Origin: Streptomyces sp. UW30
Lineage (GTDB): Bacteria; Actinomycetota; Actinomycetes; Streptomycetales; Streptomycetaceae
Assembly: GCF_008042075.1 (NCBI RefSeq)
Contig: NZ_RDBN01000005.1
Coordinates: forward strand, 899,035 to 963,034
DNA length: 64,000 nucleotides
Direction of reading: 5' to 3'
Shown here: in pieces, positions 10,598 through 20,264 of the stretch
Numbering within the stretch: position 1 is the first letter of the stretch
Layout: each line of letters opens with the position of its first letter
Position numbers and translations under genes: made by a program
The notes under the pieces: generated by a model
What the model was told of the DNA's origin: nothing
The model's database searches: none
Seen by the model: the letters and a program-made list of their open reading frames with translations, nothing else

Positions 10598-11092
10598 ATG
10601 TCGCTGTTCGTTCCGAAGTTCGACGAGTCCGTGATCGTCCGCGAGGCCGAGGCCGAAGTCGTCGGCCGGGCGCCCACCACCGTCCGGCTACTGGCCGACA
10701 GCAGTCGGACCGGCGGCGCGCTGTCCACCCAGCGGGTCACGCTCACCGGCGGCGCCGACGGCGCCAAGCCGCACTGGCACGACAACTCCGCCGAGATGTT
10801 CTTCCTGCTCGACGGCGCCGCCGAGATCCTCTCCGGCGACGACGTCGTCACCGCCGGCCCCGGCGACCTCGTCGTCGTGCCGCCCGGCAAGCCGCATGCC
10901 TTCTCCGCCGTTCCGGGCGCCGACGCAGACCTGCTGATCGTCATCACCCCGGGCGTCGAGCGCTTCGAGTACTTCCGCCACCTCCAGCGCATCGCCCTCG
11001 GCGAGGCCACCGTGGAGAGCCTGTTGGAGGTGCAGGAGCGGTACGACAACCACTTCCTCAGGAGCGAGGCCTGGGACGGGCGCAGCCGGTGA
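10598..11092 (+). CDS. cupin domain-containing protein
   Basis: A 164-residue single-cupin protein. Cupin motif 1 is seen as [16 protein letters not shown] (about 58-73), giving two His and a Glu as metal ligands, and motif 2 as [16 protein letters not shown] (about 88-103) with the third His. Such proteins bind Fe, Mn or Zn and may be dioxygenases, isomerases or sensors; the substrate is not evident. The ATG at 10598 follows a G-rich stretch. It lies 37 bp behind the DUF4267 gene and may share its transcript. Confidence 0.85.
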   Translation: MSLFVPKFDESVIVREAEAEVVGRAPTTVRLLADSSRTGGALSTQRVTLTGGADGAKPHWHDNSAEMFFLLDGAAEILSGDDVVTAGPGDLVVVPPGKPHAFSAVPGADADLLIVITPGVERFEYFRHLQRIALGEATVESLLEVQERYDNHFLRSEAWDGRSR

Positions 11093-11110
11093 CGAGGCAC
11101 CCACCGGCGC

Positions 11111-11150
11111 GGGGCGGGGAAACCGTTTCACGGCCACAGGCCCCCGCCCC
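11111..11150 (+). terminator. Hairpin between cupin gene and gatC
   Basis: GGGGCGGGG (11111-11119) pairs perfectly with CCCCGCCCC (11142-11150) across a 22-base loop. It separates the cupin gene from the gat operon. Confidence 0.5.
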
Positions 11151-11196
11151 ATAGGATTGGCCTCAAACACACACACTCACCCCAGAGGATCGCTGC

Positions 11197-11493
11197 ATGC
11201 CTGGCATCACGCGCGAGGAGGTCGCCCACCTCGCACGGCTGGCGCGTCTGGAGCTGAAGCCCGAAGAGCTCGAGCACTTCGCGGGACAGCTGGACGACAT
11301 CATCGGCGCGGTCGCACGCGTCAGCGAGGTCGCCGACCAAGACGTACCGCCGACCTCGCACCCGCTCCCGCTGACGAATGTCATGCGGGCGGACGAGGTC
11401 CGTCCGTCGCTCACCCCCGAGCAGGCGCTCTCCGGCGCCCCGGCCCAGGAGCAGCAGCGTTTCAAGGTGCCGCAGATCCTGGGGGAGGACTAA
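11197..11493 (+). CDS. gatC: Asp-tRNA(Asn)/Glu-tRNA(Gln) amidotransferase subunit GatC
   Basis: The 98-residue small subunit that wraps around and stabilises GatA in the tRNA-dependent amidotransferase. The family opening [17 protein letters not shown] is clear, as is the typical C-terminal LRPDEVRPSL-like stretch ([16 protein letters not shown]). The enzyme converts Glu-tRNA(Gln) and Asp-tRNA(Asn) to Gln-tRNA(Gln) and Asn-tRNA(Asn). It is the first gene of a tight operon, with gatA five bases behind it. Confidence 0.95.
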   Translation: MPGITREEVAHLARLARLELKPEELEHFAGQLDDIIGAVARVSEVADQDVPPTSHPLPLTNVMRADEVRPSLTPEQALSGAPAQEQQRFKVPQILGED

Positions 11494-11498
11494 CCGCC

Positions 11499-13001
11499 AT
11501 GACGGACAACGTCAACATCATCAAGCTGACGGCCGCCGAGACCGCCGAGAAGATCGCCTCCGGCGAGCTCACGGCCGTGCAGGTCGCCGAGGCACACCTG
11601 GCCCGCATCGAGGCCGTCGACGAGAAGGTGCACGCCTTCCTGCACGTCGACCGCGAGGGCGCCCTCGCGGCGGCCCGTGCCGTGGACGACAAGCGCGCCA
11701 AGGGCGAGAAGCTCGGCCCGCTGGCCGGTGTCCCGCTCGCGCTGAAGGACATCTTCACCACCGAGGGCATTCCGACGACCGTCGGTTCGAAGATCCTCGA
11801 AGGCTGGATCCCGCCGTACGACGCCACCCTCACCAAGCGTCTCAAGGCCGCCGACGTCGTCATCCTCGGCAAGACCAACATGGACGAGTTCGCCATGGGG
11901 TCGAGCACCGAGAACAGCGCGTACGGGCCCACCGGCAACCCCTGGGACCTCACCAAGATCCCCGGCGGCTCCGGCGGTGGCTCCTCCGCCGCCCTCGCCT
12001 CCTTCCAGGCCCCCCTCGCCATCGGCACCGACACCGGCGGTTCCATCCGCCAGCCGGCCTCCGTCACCGGCACGGTGGGCGTGAAGCCGACGTACGGCGC
12101 GGTCTCGCGGTTCGGCATGGTCGCCTTCTCGTCCTCCCTCGACCAGGGCGGCCCCTGTGCCCGTACGGTCCTGGACGCGGCCCTGCTGCACGAGGTCATC
12201 GCCGGGCACGACCCGCTCGACTCCACCTCCATCGACGCCCCGGTCCCGCCGGTCGTCGAGGCCGCCCGCAACGGCAGCGTCCAGGGCATGCGCGTCGGCG
12301 TCGTCAAGCAGTTCCGCGGCGAGGGCTACCAGGCCGGTGTCATCCAGCGCTTCGACGAGTCCGTCGAGATGCTGAAGGAACTGGGCGCCGAGATCGTCGA
12401 GCTGGACTGCCCGTCCTTCGACCTCGCCCTGTCGGCGTACTACCTGATCGCGCCCTCGGAGTGCTCCTCCAACCTCGCCCGCTTCGACGGCCTGCGCTAT
12501 GGCCGGCGGACCGGCGACGACGGCACGCACTCCGCCGAGGAGGTCACCTCCCTCACCCGTGAGGCGGGCTTCGGCCCCGAGGTGAAGCGCCGCATCATGC
12601 TCGGCACGTACGCCCTGTCGAGCGGGTACTACGACGCGTACTACGGCTCCGCGCAGAAGGTCCGCACGCTCATCACCCGGGACTTCGAGAAGGCCTTCGA
12701 GCAGGTCGACGTGATCGTCTCCCCGACGACACCGACCACCGCCTTCGCGATCGGCGAGCGTGCCGACGACCCGATGGCGATGTACCTCGCCGACCTGTGC
12801 ACCATCCCCACCAACCTCGCGGGCAACGCGGCCATGTCGCTGCCCTGCGGTCTGGCCCCGGAGGACAACCTCCCGGTCGGGCTGCAGATCATCGCGCCGG
12901 CGCTGAAGGACGACCGTCTTTACAAGGTCGGCGCCGCCGTCGAGGCCGCCTTCGTGGAAAAGTGGGGGCACCCGCTCCTCGAGGAGGCACCGTCGCTGTG
13001 A
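11499..13001 (+). CDS. gatA: Asp-tRNA(Asn)/Glu-tRNA(Gln) amidotransferase subunit GatA
   Basis: The 500-residue amidase-signature subunit that frees ammonia from glutamine. The Ser-cisSer-Lys catalytic triad is visible: Lys in PLALKDIF (about residue 84), the cis-Ser in [13 protein letters not shown] (about 155-167) and the nucleophile in [13 protein letters not shown] (about 175-187). I chose the ATG at 11499, five bases behind the gatC stop and preceded by GGGGGAGGAC. The stop codon overlaps the GTG of the next small gene (GTGA), so the two are translationally coupled. Confidence 0.96.
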   Translation: MTDNVNIIKLTAAETAEKIASGELTAVQVAEAHLARIEAVDEKVHAFLHVDREGALAAARAVDDKRAKGEKLGPLAGVPLALKDIFTTEGIPTTVGSKILEGWIPPYDATLTKRLKAADVVILGKTNMDEFAMGSSTENSAYGPTGNPWDLTKIPGGSGGGSSAALASFQAPLAIGTDTGGSIRQPASVTGTVGVKPTYGAVSRFGMVAFSSSLDQGGPCARTVLDAALLHEVIAGHDPLDSTSIDAPVPPVVEAARNGSVQGMRVGVVKQFRGEGYQAGVIQRFDESVEMLKELGAEIVELDCPSFDLALSAYYLIAPSECSSNLARFDGLRYGRRTGDDGTHSAEEVTSLTREAGFGPEVKRRIMLGTYALSSGYYDAYYGSAQKVRTLITRDFEKAFEQVDVIVSPTTPTTAFAIGERADDPMAMYLADLCTIPTNLAGNAAMSLPCGLAPEDNLPVGLQIIAPALKDDRLYKVGAAVEAAFVEKWGHPLLEEAPSL

Positions 13002-13237
13002 GCAAGCTGTCCAAGGCGAAGGACTTCAAGAAGTCCAAGTCCGGTCTGTACCTGTCCATGGCCACCACCGCGTTCGGTGCGGTCAGTGTCGCCAAGCAGG
13101 CGAAGAAGGCCCGCGTGGAGAGTGACACGCTGCGCCTGATCGACGCCGCCGTGTCCGCCGCCGCCATCGCCACCGGCCTCGCCATCCTCTACCGCGAGCT
13201 GAAGCGGCTGGGCGACGACGACGTCCTGCTGGGCTGA
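12998..13237 (+). CDS. Small conserved protein between gatA and gatB
   Basis: A 79-residue basic protein starting on a GTG that overlaps the gatA stop by four bases. The N-terminus is lysine-rich ([15 protein letters not shown]), then comes one or two hydrophobic stretches (about 20-30 and 50-64, [16 protein letters not shown]), ending in a short charged tail ([10 protein letters not shown]). It could be a small membrane-associated protein. The same position between gatA and gatB is, as far as I recall, kept in other Streptomyces. No function is known. Confidence 0.75.
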   Translation: MSKLSKAKDFKKSKSGLYLSMATTAFGAVSVAKQAKKARVESDTLRLIDAAVSAAAIATGLAILYRELKRLGDDDVLLG

Positions 13238-13252
13238 GAGGGAAGTTTCACC

Positions 13253-14767
13253 GTGACCACCACGACCGACCTGGTGTCGTACGAGGACGCGCTGGCGTCG
13301 TACGACCCCGTCATGGGCCTTGAGGTCCATGTCGAACTCGGCACCAAGACCAAGATGTTCTGCGGCTGTTCGACCGAACTCGGTCAGGACGCCAACACGC
13401 AGACCTGCCCCACCTGCCTCGGCCTGCCCGGCGCGCTCCCGGTCGTCAACGCGACCGGCGTCGAGTCGGCGATCAAGATCGGTCTCGCGCTGCACTGCGA
13501 GATCGCCGAGTGGTGCCGCTTCGCCCGGAAGAACTACTTCTATCCGGACATGCCGAAGAACTTCCAGACCTCCCAGTACGACGAGCCGATCGCCTTCAAC
13601 GGCTACCTCGACGTCCAGCTGGAGGACGGCGAGACCTTCCGTGTGGAGATCGAGCGCGCCCACATGGAGGAGGACACCGGCAAGTCGACGCACGTCGGCG
13701 GCGCGACGGGCCGTATCCACGGCGCCTCGCACTCGCTGCTGGACTACAACCGCGCCGGCATCCCGCTCATCGAGATCGTCACCAAGCCGATCGAGGGTGC
13801 GGGCGAGCGCGCCCCCGAGGTGGCGAAGGCGTACGTCCGTGAGCTGCGCGAGCTCATCAAGGCGCTCGGTGTCTCGGAAGCCCGCATGGAGATGGGCCAG
13901 ATGCGCTGCGACGTGAACCTGTCGCTGCGCCCGAACGGCACCGAGAAGTTCGGCACCCGCTCCGAGACGAAGAACGTGAACTCGCTGCGTTCCGTGGAGC
14001 GTGCGGCCCGCTTCGAGATCCAGCGGCACGCGGCCGTCCTCGGCAGCGGCGGCACGATCATCCAGGAGACCCGGCACTTCCACGAGGACACGGGGTCCAC
14101 GACCTCGGGCCGCGTGAAGGAGGAGGCCGAGGACTACCGGTACTTCCCCGAGCCGGACCTCGTGCCGGTGGCACCGTCTCGCGAGTGGGTCGAGGAGATC
14201 CGCGCCGGCCTGCCGGAGATGCCGCTGGCCCGCCGTAACCGGCTGCTCGCCGAGTGGGGCATCTCCGCCGTCGAGATGCAGGCGATCCTCAACGCCGGTG
14301 CGCTGGACCTGATCGTCGCCACCATCGACGCCGGTGCCGACGCCGCGTCCGCCCGCAAGTGGTGGATGGGCGAACTGGCGCGCAGCGCGAACGAGTCGGG
14401 CACGTCGCTGGACGAGCTGTCGATCACGCCGGTCGAGGTCGCCCGCGTCGCCGAGCTGGTCTCGAAGGGCGACCTGAACGACAAGCTGGCCCGCCAGGTC
14501 ATCGAGGGCGTCCTCGCGGGCGAGGGCACGCCGGACGAGGTCGTCGACCGGCGCGGTCTGAAGGTCGTCTCCGACGAGGGCGCCCTGACCACCGCGGTCG
14601 AGGAGGCCATCGCCGGCAACCCGGCCATCGCCGACAAGATCCGCGGCGGCAAGGTGGCCGCGGTCGGCGCCCTGGTCGGCGCGGTCATGAAGGCGACCCG
14701 GGGTCAGGCCGACGCGGCGCGCGTCAAGGAGCTGATCCTGGAGCAGCTGGGCGTCAGCGAGGGCTGA
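13253..14767 (+). CDS. gatB: Asp-tRNA(Asn)/Glu-tRNA(Gln) amidotransferase subunit GatB
   Basis: The 504-residue kinase-like subunit that activates the tRNA-bound Glu or Asp and binds tRNA. It opens with [18 protein letters not shown]; the Cys residues of CGCS and [10 protein letters not shown] match the zinc site of bacterial GatB. ENSP-type and [11 protein letters not shown] motifs follow, and the C-terminal third is the YqeY-like tRNA-binding tail (from about residue 350). The GTG start at 13253 has a GAGAGGGAAG site. It ends the operon; a strong terminator begins 19 bases later. Confidence 0.96.
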   Translation: MTTTTDLVSYEDALASYDPVMGLEVHVELGTKTKMFCGCSTELGQDANTQTCPTCLGLPGALPVVNATGVESAIKIGLALHCEIAEWCRFARKNYFYPDMPKNFQTSQYDEPIAFNGYLDVQLEDGETFRVEIERAHMEEDTGKSTHVGGATGRIHGASHSLLDYNRAGIPLIEIVTKPIEGAGERAPEVAKAYVRELRELIKALGVSEARMEMGQMRCDVNLSLRPNGTEKFGTRSETKNVNSLRSVERAARFEIQRHAAVLGSGGTIIQETRHFHEDTGSTTSGRVKEEAEDYRYFPEPDLVPVAPSREWVEEIRAGLPEMPLARRNRLLAEWGISAVEMQAILNAGALDLIVATIDAGADAASARKWWMGELARSANESGTSLDELSITPVEVARVAELVSKGDLNDKLARQVIEGVLAGEGTPDEVVDRRGLKVVSDEGALTTAVEEAIAGNPAIADKIRGGKVAAVGALVGAVMKATRGQADAARVKELILEQLGVSEG

Positions 14768-14785
14768 GGCACGCAGTGGTGAACC

Positions 14786-14823
14786 CCGAGGGGGATGCGT
14801 CGACCGTGACGCATCCCCCTCGG
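14786..14823. terminator. Strong bidirectional terminator behind gatB
   Basis: Two perfect 16-base arms (14786-14801 and 14808-14823; left arm CCGAGGGGGATGCGTC) enclose a six-base loop. It ends the gat operon and also faces the stop of the convergent methyltransferase gene at 14831. Confidence 0.9.
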
Positions 14824-14830
14824 CGCGTTC

Positions 14831-15634
14831 TCAGACCCGGCGTCCCACGAGTCGTACGAAACCCAGAGCACGCCCCTCGTCCAGCCGCAGCATGTCACCG
14901 ACCTGGCGGGCCATCGTGCGATGGAACTCCTCCGGGCTCTCCTCGGCGATCACGTCGCACCACAGCAGCCAGTCCCGCCAGCCGTCCGGCTGCCAGTCGG
15001 CGGCCTCGACCTCGACGGCGCCGCTGCGGGTCCACTGCCGCCGCCACCAGTCGGCCGAGTGGAAGCACCAGTAGTCGGGCTCCCAGTAGGGCTTCAGATG
15101 CTCCGGCGGCTCGATGCCGTCCGGCTCCTCCCGCAGCGCCGGTACGACGACGCCGATCCGCCCGCCCGGCTTCAACAGGCGGGTGAGCGTGGGCAGATAC
15201 AGGTCGTTCGTCCCGAAGTACTGGTAGGCGTCGATGCTCACGATCGCGTCGAAGCCGCCCTCGGCGAACGGCAGGTCGTGCGCCTCCACACGCACCGGCA
15301 GCACACGGTCGGCGAAACCGGCCTCGGCGACGCGCCGCGCGTTGTCGTCGGGTTCGATCCACAGGTCGGCGGCGGTGACCTGGGCGTCGTACTCCCTGGC
15401 CAGGAACACGGAGGTCATCGCCCGGCCACAGCCCAGGTCGAGGACGCGTGCGCACGGGCGCAGGGCGTCCAGGCCGAGGGCGGGGGCCAGCCACTCCAGC
15501 AGCCAGAGTGCGTTCGGGCCCATCTGGTTCTCGACGACCCAGCGGGGGTCGTAGCTGTTGCTGCGCGGGTGGCCGGGGTGGGTCAGCCGCTTGGCGAGGT
15601 CCTCGTCCGAGGTCCTCCGGGTGACGTTTGGCAT
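14831..15634 (-). CDS. SAM-dependent class I methyltransferase
   Basis: A 267-residue methyltransferase with the Rossmann SAM site VLDLGCGRAMTS (about residues 65-76), motif II AADLW and the post-motif region HDLPFAEGGFDAIVSIDAYQYF. The downstream LLKPGGRIGVVVP matches class I enzymes acting on small molecules. The tail is rich in Trp (DYWCFHSADWWRRQW). I chose the ATG at 15632-15634 because AAGGAG stands nine bases before it; the frame is open upstream without such a site. Substrate unknown. Confidence 0.85.
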   Translation of the reverse strand: MPNVTRRTSDEDLAKRLTHPGHPRSNSYDPRWVVENQMGPNALWLLEWLAPALGLDALRPCARVLDLGCGRAMTSVFLAREYDAQVTAADLWIEPDDNARRVAEAGFADRVLPVRVEAHDLPFAEGGFDAIVSIDAYQYFGTNDLYLPTLTRLLKPGGRIGVVVPALREEPDGIEPPEHLKPYWEPDYWCFHSADWWRRQWTRSGAVEVEAADWQPDGWRDWLLWCDVIAEESPEEFHRTMARQVGDMLRLDEGRALGFVRLVGRRV

Positions 15635-15808
15635 CGGTGAACGGGCTCCTTGAGTCCGGGGAAGCGGAAAGGGATACGAAAGGAGCTCGGTCGGACGCTC
15701 AAACAATGCACCTGCCCAGGTCGGCGGCGGTGTGCCGCGAGATGGTCGACCTTCGGAAGCTAGCAGCCGGCCGCGCGGCCCCGCACCCGCTTTCGCAGCG
15801 CGACGCGC

Positions 15809-15814
15809 TACGCT
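15809..15814 (+). promoter_or_regulatory. -10 hexamer before the small membrane protein gene
   Basis: TACGCT ends eight bases before the ATG at 15823; no Shine-Dalgarno sequence is seen, so the transcript may be nearly leaderless. Confidence 0.4.
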
Positions 15815-15822
15815 CGCCCGCC

Positions 15823-16209
15823 ATGAGTGGACGCGGTGATTCCGAGATATCCGAGACGGGGGAGGACCGGACCGACAGGCCCGAGCACGAGCACGCCGAG
15901 GACCTGGAGGACATCCAGGACCCGGACGACATCGACGACGCCCACGACGCCGACGACCCGGCGCAGGTGGCGCGGCGGGCCCGCTGGACGGCTGCCGTGA
16001 CCGGGGCGCTGCTCGCCCTGGCGGGACTGGCCGCCTCGGCGCTGCGTCTCAGCGGATCGGCCCCGGCTCTCGTCCCGGCCGCCTACGCCTTCGGCGCCGC
16101 GGTCTGCGCGCTCGCCGCGTTCCTCGGCTCCCGGGGGCGCACCCGGCGGGCGCTGTGGCTGCTGGTGGCCGGAGTGATGGTGATGGCGCTGGGGGACCAG
16201 TTCGACTGA
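15823..16209 (+). CDS. Acidic-tailed small membrane protein
   Basis: A 128-residue protein that I do not recognise. The first 50 residues are acidic and Asp/Glu/His-rich (EDLEDIQDPDDIDDAHDADD) and look disordered. Three hydrophobic segments follow (about 57-72, 78-98 and 107-124), ending in MALGDQFD. The charged N-terminus is probably cytoplasmic. It stands alone between a divergent methyltransferase gene and the MMPL transporter gene. Confidence 0.75.
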   Translation: MSGRGDSEISETGEDRTDRPEHEHAEDLEDIQDPDDIDDAHDADDPAQVARRARWTAAVTGALLALAGLAASALRLSGSAPALVPAAYAFGAAVCALAAFLGSRGRTRRALWLLVAGVMVMALGDQFD

Positions 16210-16422
16210 TGTGACAGGCGCCACTCGGCAATGACAGAGTGACCGTTACTGTCCTGTGATCTGCCTCCCATTCCTGTGAATAAACCCACGAACGCGGCAA
16301 ACGATCTCGCCCTCCTGCGAGAGTTTGCTTCACATCGCTCATGCGTTCTTTGCGGGCTGTTCACTTTCCTGAACGACTGATCCCGGTCAAAGATCCACAA
16401 ATCGTCCCCCGGGAGCACGTTC
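16210..16422 (+). other. AT-richer upstream region of the MMPL gene
   Basis: This 213-bp gap is visibly richer in A and T than its surroundings. It holds the hairpin at 16297-16328 and several TTCAC/GTGAA half sites (GTGAA at 16276-16280, TTCAC at 16330-16334 and 16363-16367), which look like regulator sites. The GTG start of the transporter at 16423 follows CGGGAG. Confidence 0.4.
16297..16328. terminator. Bulged hairpin before the MMPL gene
   Basis: GCAAAC plus TCTCGC (16297-16310) pair with GCGAGA plus GTTTGC (16317-16328), leaving a two-base bulge. It could end the upstream small-gene transcript or be a regulatory site. Confidence 0.45.
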
Positions 16423-18651
16423 GTGGCAGCTCTTGCACGCTGGTGTGTCCAACGTCGCCTCGTCGCCGTACTGCTCTGGCTGCTCGCCTTCGGCGGGGTG
16501 ACCGCGGGCGCCGTCGTGACGGGCACCGCGTACTCGAACGACTACCAGGTGCCCGGCACCGAGTCCGGCCGCGCCACGCAGCTCCTGGAGGACGGCTTCC
16601 CCGGCCTCGGAGGCGACAGCGACACCGTCGTCTGGCACACCCCGTCCGGCACCGTCCGCGCCGCCGACGTCGAACAGACCATGACGCGTACCCTCGACGA
16701 GATCGCGGAACTGCCCGGCATCGCGGCCGTCACCAGCCCGTACGACAAGCAGGGCACCGCCCAGATCAGCGAGGACGGGCACACGGCGTACGCCACCGTC
16801 ACCTTCGACGACAGCGCCGAGAACCTCGACCAGGGCGAGGCGCAGGCCGTCGTGAGCGCGGCCGAGGACGCCGAGGCCGACGGGCTCCAGGTGGAGCTGG
16901 GCGGCAGCGCCGTCGCCCTCACCGAGTCCTCGGGCGGCCATCTCGCCGAGGTCGTCGGCGTGGCCGTCGCCGCGGTCGTGCTGTTCCTCGCCTTCGGCTC
17001 GCTCGCCGCCTCGCTGCTGCCCATCGCCACCGCGCTGGTCAGCGTCGGCACCGCGTACGCCGCAATAGCGCTCCTCGGGCACGCCATGACCGTGGCCGAC
17101 TTCGCGCCCATGCTCGGGATGCTCATCGGGCTCGGCGTCGGCATCGACTACGCCCTGTTCATCGTCACCCGCCACCGGCGTGGACTGAAACGCGGCCTGC
17201 CCGTCGCCGAGTCGATCACGAACGCCGTGTCGACCACCGGACGGGCGGTGGTCTTCGCGGGCGCGACCGTGTGCATCGCCCTGCTCGGCATGCTGATCCT
17301 GCAGCTGAGCTTCCTCAACGGCGTCGCGATAGCCGCCTCGCTGACCGTGGTCCTCACCGTCGCGGCCTCCGTGACCCTGCTGCCCGCCCTGCTCTCGTTC
17401 ATCGGCCTGCGCGCCCTCAGCCGCCGCGAGCGGCGCCGGCTGACCGAGCACGGCCCCGAGCCCGAGCTGCCCACCGGGTTCGCCGCCCGCTGGTCGGCGT
17501 TCGTGGAGCGCCACCCCAAGGCGCTCGGCGCGATCGCCCTGGCCGTCATCACGGTCCTCGCACTGCCCACCCTGGGCCTGCGCCTGGGCACCTCCGACCA
17601 GGGAAACGACCCGCAGACCTCCACCACCCGCCAGGCCTACGACCTCCTCGCCGAAGGCTTCGGCCCCGGCGTGAACGGCCCGCTCACCCTCGTCACCAAG
17701 GTCGACGGCGGCGACGACAAGCTCGCCCTCGACAACCTCGACGCCACTCTCCGGGGCACCGAGGGCGTCGCTTCGGTGACGCCGGTGACCTACAACTCCG
17801 GCGGCGACACCGCGTACCTCACCGTCGTACCGGAGTCCTCCCCGCAGTCGCGGCAGACCAGCGACCTCGTCGACCGGCTGCGCGACGAGATCCTGCCCCG
17901 CGCCCAGACCGGCACCTCGCTCGATGTGAACGTCGGCGGCATGACGGCCGGCTACGACGACTTCGCCGACGTGATCGTCGGCAAGCTGCCGCTCTTCGTC
18001 GGCGTCGTCGTCGGACTGGGCTGTCTGCTGCTCCTGCTCGCCTTCCGGTCCGTCGGCATCCCGCTGAAGGCCGCCGTGATGAACGTGGCCGCCGTCGCCG
18101 CCGCCTTCGGTGTCGTCGTCGCGATCTTCCAGTGGGGCTGGGGGAGCGAGCTCCTCGGACTGGGCCGCGCCGGGCCGATCGAGCCATTCCTCCCCGTGAT
18201 CATGGTGTCGGTGCTGTTCGGCCTCTCCATGGACTACCAGGTCTTCCTGGTCAGCCGGATGTACGAGGAGTGGCTGGAGACCGGTGACAACCGGCGGGCC
18301 GTCCGGATCGGCCTCGCCGAGACCAGCCGGGTGATCAACTCCGCCGCGGTCATCATGATCTCGGTCTTCCTCGCCTTCGTCCTCAGCGGCGACCGCGTGA
18401 TCGCCATGTTCGGCATAGCCCTCGCCGCCGCCGTCGCCCTGGACGCCTTCATCCTGCGCACCCTCCTCGTCCCCGCCCTGATGCACATGCTCGGCGGCGC
18501 CAACTGGTGGCTGCCGCGCTGGCTGGAGCGGCGCATGCCCCGCATCAGCATCGAGCCGCCCGAGTCCCGCGCCGCCCATGAGAGGCTCACCGACGTCGTG
18601 GCGGAACTGGAGAAGGAGCAGCGGGGCGATGTACGCGATATCGCTGGGTGA
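16423..18651 (+). CDS. MMPL-family RND transporter
   Basis: A 742-residue inner-membrane exporter of the MmpL group, driven by the proton gradient and usually moving lipids or drugs. The pattern is the classic double one: one helix near the N-terminus, an extracytoplasmic loop, then a block of helices with GLGVGIDYALFIVTRHR (about 245), and the same again in the second half with LFGLSMDYQVFLVSRMYEEW (about 600). The Asp and Tyr of the GxxxDY motifs, thought to carry protons, are both there. Start GTG 16423. The stop lies inside the following GNAT gene, so both are coupled. Confidence 0.92.
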   Translation: MAALARWCVQRRLVAVLLWLLAFGGVTAGAVVTGTAYSNDYQVPGTESGRATQLLEDGFPGLGGDSDTVVWHTPSGTVRAADVEQTMTRTLDEIAELPGIAAVTSPYDKQGTAQISEDGHTAYATVTFDDSAENLDQGEAQAVVSAAEDAEADGLQVELGGSAVALTESSGGHLAEVVGVAVAAVVLFLAFGSLAASLLPIATALVSVGTAYAAIALLGHAMTVADFAPMLGMLIGLGVGIDYALFIVTRHRRGLKRGLPVAESITNAVSTTGRAVVFAGATVCIALLGMLILQLSFLNGVAIAASLTVVLTVAASVTLLPALLSFIGLRALSRRERRRLTEHGPEPELPTGFAARWSAFVERHPKALGAIALAVITVLALPTLGLRLGTSDQGNDPQTSTTRQAYDLLAEGFGPGVNGPLTLVTKVDGGDDKLALDNLDATLRGTEGVASVTPVTYNSGGDTAYLTVVPESSPQSRQTSDLVDRLRDEILPRAQTGTSLDVNVGGMTAGYDDFADVIVGKLPLFVGVVVGLGCLLLLLAFRSVGIPLKAAVMNVAAVAAAFGVVVAIFQWGWGSELLGLGRAGPIEPFLPVIMVSVLFGLSMDYQVFLVSRMYEEWLETGDNRRAVRIGLAETSRVINSAAVIMISVFLAFVLSGDRVIAMFGIALAAAVALDAFILRTLLVPALMHMLGGANWWLPRWLERRMPRISIEPPESRAAHERLTDVVAELEKEQRGDVRDIAG

Positions 18652-19204
18652 CGACGGATCCGAGCTGAGGCCCCTGGAGCCCTGGCACGCAGAGGAGTTC
18701 CTCGCGAACCTGGAGCGGGGCCGGGAGTTCATCGGGGAGTACATCCCGTTCGGCTCGAACGCCACCGACGTGGCGTCGGCACGGGAGACACTCCAGCGGT
18801 ACGCGGACATGCGCGCCGCGGACACGGCGTCGTACCACGGCATCTGGCTGGACGGAAAACTCGTCGGAGGGGTTCTCACCCTGAACTTCGACGCGGCGAC
18901 CGGCAACTGCGAGGTCGGGTGCTGGCTGGAGCCCGCCGCGACCGGACGCGGGCTCATCACCCGGGCCATGCGGGTGCTCATCGACTGGGCGGTCGAGGAA
19001 CGCGGCATCCACCGCGTCGAATGGGTCGCAGCCTCCGGCAACACCCCCAGCCTGAACGTCGCCCGGCGGCTCGGAATGACCCGCGACGGCGTACGCCGCC
19101 AGGCTCACCCCTATCGTGGGGTGCGGCACGACCTGGAGGTGTGGTCGATCCTCGCCCCGGAGTGGCGTGAAGCACGCGCGCGTGCCGCACACAACGATCA
19201 TTAA
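18629..19204 (+). CDS. GNAT-family N-acetyltransferase (RimJ/RimL-like)
   Basis: A 191-residue acetyl-CoA-dependent acetyltransferase. The RimJ/RimL type is shown by the opening ELRPLEPWHAEEF, by the acetyl-CoA binding region GCWLEPAATGRGLITRAM (about 96-113), and by ASGNTPSLNVARRLGM (about 134-149) with the usual Asn. The ATG at 18629 follows AAGGAG and lies 23 bp inside the end of the MMPL gene. Substrate may be a ribosomal protein N-terminus or a small amine; not decidable here. Confidence 0.85.
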   Translation: MYAISLGDDGSELRPLEPWHAEEFLANLERGREFIGEYIPFGSNATDVASARETLQRYADMRAADTASYHGIWLDGKLVGGVLTLNFDAATGNCEVGCWLEPAATGRGLITRAMRVLIDWAVEERGIHRVEWVAASGNTPSLNVARRLGMTRDGVRRQAHPYRGVRHDLEVWSILAPEWREARARAAHNDH

Positions 19205-19230
19205 GACACTTCTCAGAGAGCGTCCGTACG

Positions 19231-19812
19231 GTGCGAGACATGGGAACGAAGACAGTGGACGAGACCGGAGCCGAGACGGGCACCGACGCGAAGACCGACG
19301 AGGAGAAGGTGGACGTCACCAAGACGGCCGACGCCACTGACTCCACCGACGCCGACGAGGCGACGGAGACCGACGAGCTGGACGAGGAGGTGGCCGCCGA
19401 GGCCACGGAAGAGGCGCCCTCCGGCGTCGGCCAGGGCGCGGGCGCGGTCGTCTCCGCGGCGCTCGGCCTCGTGTCCCTGACCGGCGGCTGGATCGGTACG
19501 GTCGCCGCCGCCCGCGAGACCCTCGTCGGCCAGCTGGAGACCGCTTCGAACGCGAGCGTCTCCCAGCAGATCAAGGAGGTCTACGGCGACGCCTGGCAGA
19601 CCTCCGCGCTGTGGGCCGGCGTGTTCGCGCTGGCCGCGCTGATCGTCGGCGTCGTCGTGCTCGCCCGTCCCGCGTTCGGGGCGCCCGGCAAGCCGCAGGC
19701 CGTGTGGATCAAGTCGGTCGCCTGGGGCGGCGTCGCACTCGGCGTCATCGGCCTCCTGCTGGCCGTCCTCAAGTACACCGACGCACTGCTCGGCCTGCCC
19801 TCAGCAGGCTGA
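19231..19812 (+). CDS. Membrane protein with acidic Thr/Asp-rich N-terminus
   Basis: A 193-residue protein of unknown function. The first 65 residues are low-complexity and rich in Asp, Glu, Thr and Ala, probably disordered. Three hydrophobic segments follow (about 70-90, 125-145 and 162-183). GTG at 19231 and ATG at 19240 are both possible starts. It resembles the small acidic membrane gene at 15823-16209 in design but not in sequence. A long inverted repeat lies behind it. Confidence 0.7.
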   Translation: MRDMGTKTVDETGAETGTDAKTDEEKVDVTKTADATDSTDADEATETDELDEEVAAEATEEAPSGVGQGAGAVVSAALGLVSLTGGWIGTVAAARETLVGQLETASNASVSQQIKEVYGDAWQTSALWAGVFALAALIVGVVVLARPAFGAPGKPQAVWIKSVAWGGVALGVIGLLLAVLKYTDALLGLPSAG

Positions 19813-19853
19813 GTCACCGCAGGTCCCGAGGGGTCTCAGAGCCGCCGTAAGCA

Positions 19854-19893
19854 CCTTAGACGGCGCCCTGAGGCCCCTCACGCGCGTCTAAGG
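19854..19893 (+). terminator. Hairpin behind the acidic membrane protein gene
   Basis: CCTTAGACG (19854-19862) pairs perfectly with CGTCTAAGG (19885-19893). The 22-base loop contains a further small stem TGAG/CTCA. Confidence 0.6.
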
Positions 19894-20019
19894 CCCCACC
19901 GGCCGGCGAAGATGCGGAACTCTCCCGATGTGGCGGACCCGCCTGGGAGAGGAAGGTTGAGACATCGCGGAAAGCGACGCCAGAAACCACCTCTCACCAG
20001 CGAAAACGAGGGTCCATCC

Positions 20020-20217
20020 ATGTACGGGTACGAACTCCACCACATCCGTTCCGCCGAACTGATCCGCAGGGCCGAGCACCAGCGCCTGGTCCGCGAGGCC
20101 GTACGTGGCCGCCGCGCGGCCCGCCGCGAGGCCGCGGAACGCTCCGCGCACGGTTCCGCGGAGACGGAGTCGCATACGCTCCGCCTCCGCAGGCACCGGC
20201 CTCCGCGCGCCGCGTGA
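20020..20217 (+). CDS. Small Arg/Glu-rich protein
   Basis: A 65-residue basic protein starting MYGYELHHIRSAELIRRAEH and dominated by Arg, Ala and Glu, likely one long helix. Similar short proteins with the same opening are, from memory, frequent in Streptomyces genomes. The start at 20020 follows GAGGGTCC. It stands upstream of the large LuxR gene. No function known. Confidence 0.65.
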   Translation: MYGYELHHIRSAELIRRAEHQRLVREAVRGRRAARREAAERSAHGSAETESHTLRLRRHRPPRAA

Positions 20218-20264
20218 GGGCGGGCGGCCGTCCGCGGCCATCGGTCGACACCGGGCCGCACTTC

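Noticed and set aside
16387-19044. 885-codon minus-strand frame opposite the MMPL gene
   Set aside because: Mirror of the transporter and GNAT genes; composition is typical of antisense translation.
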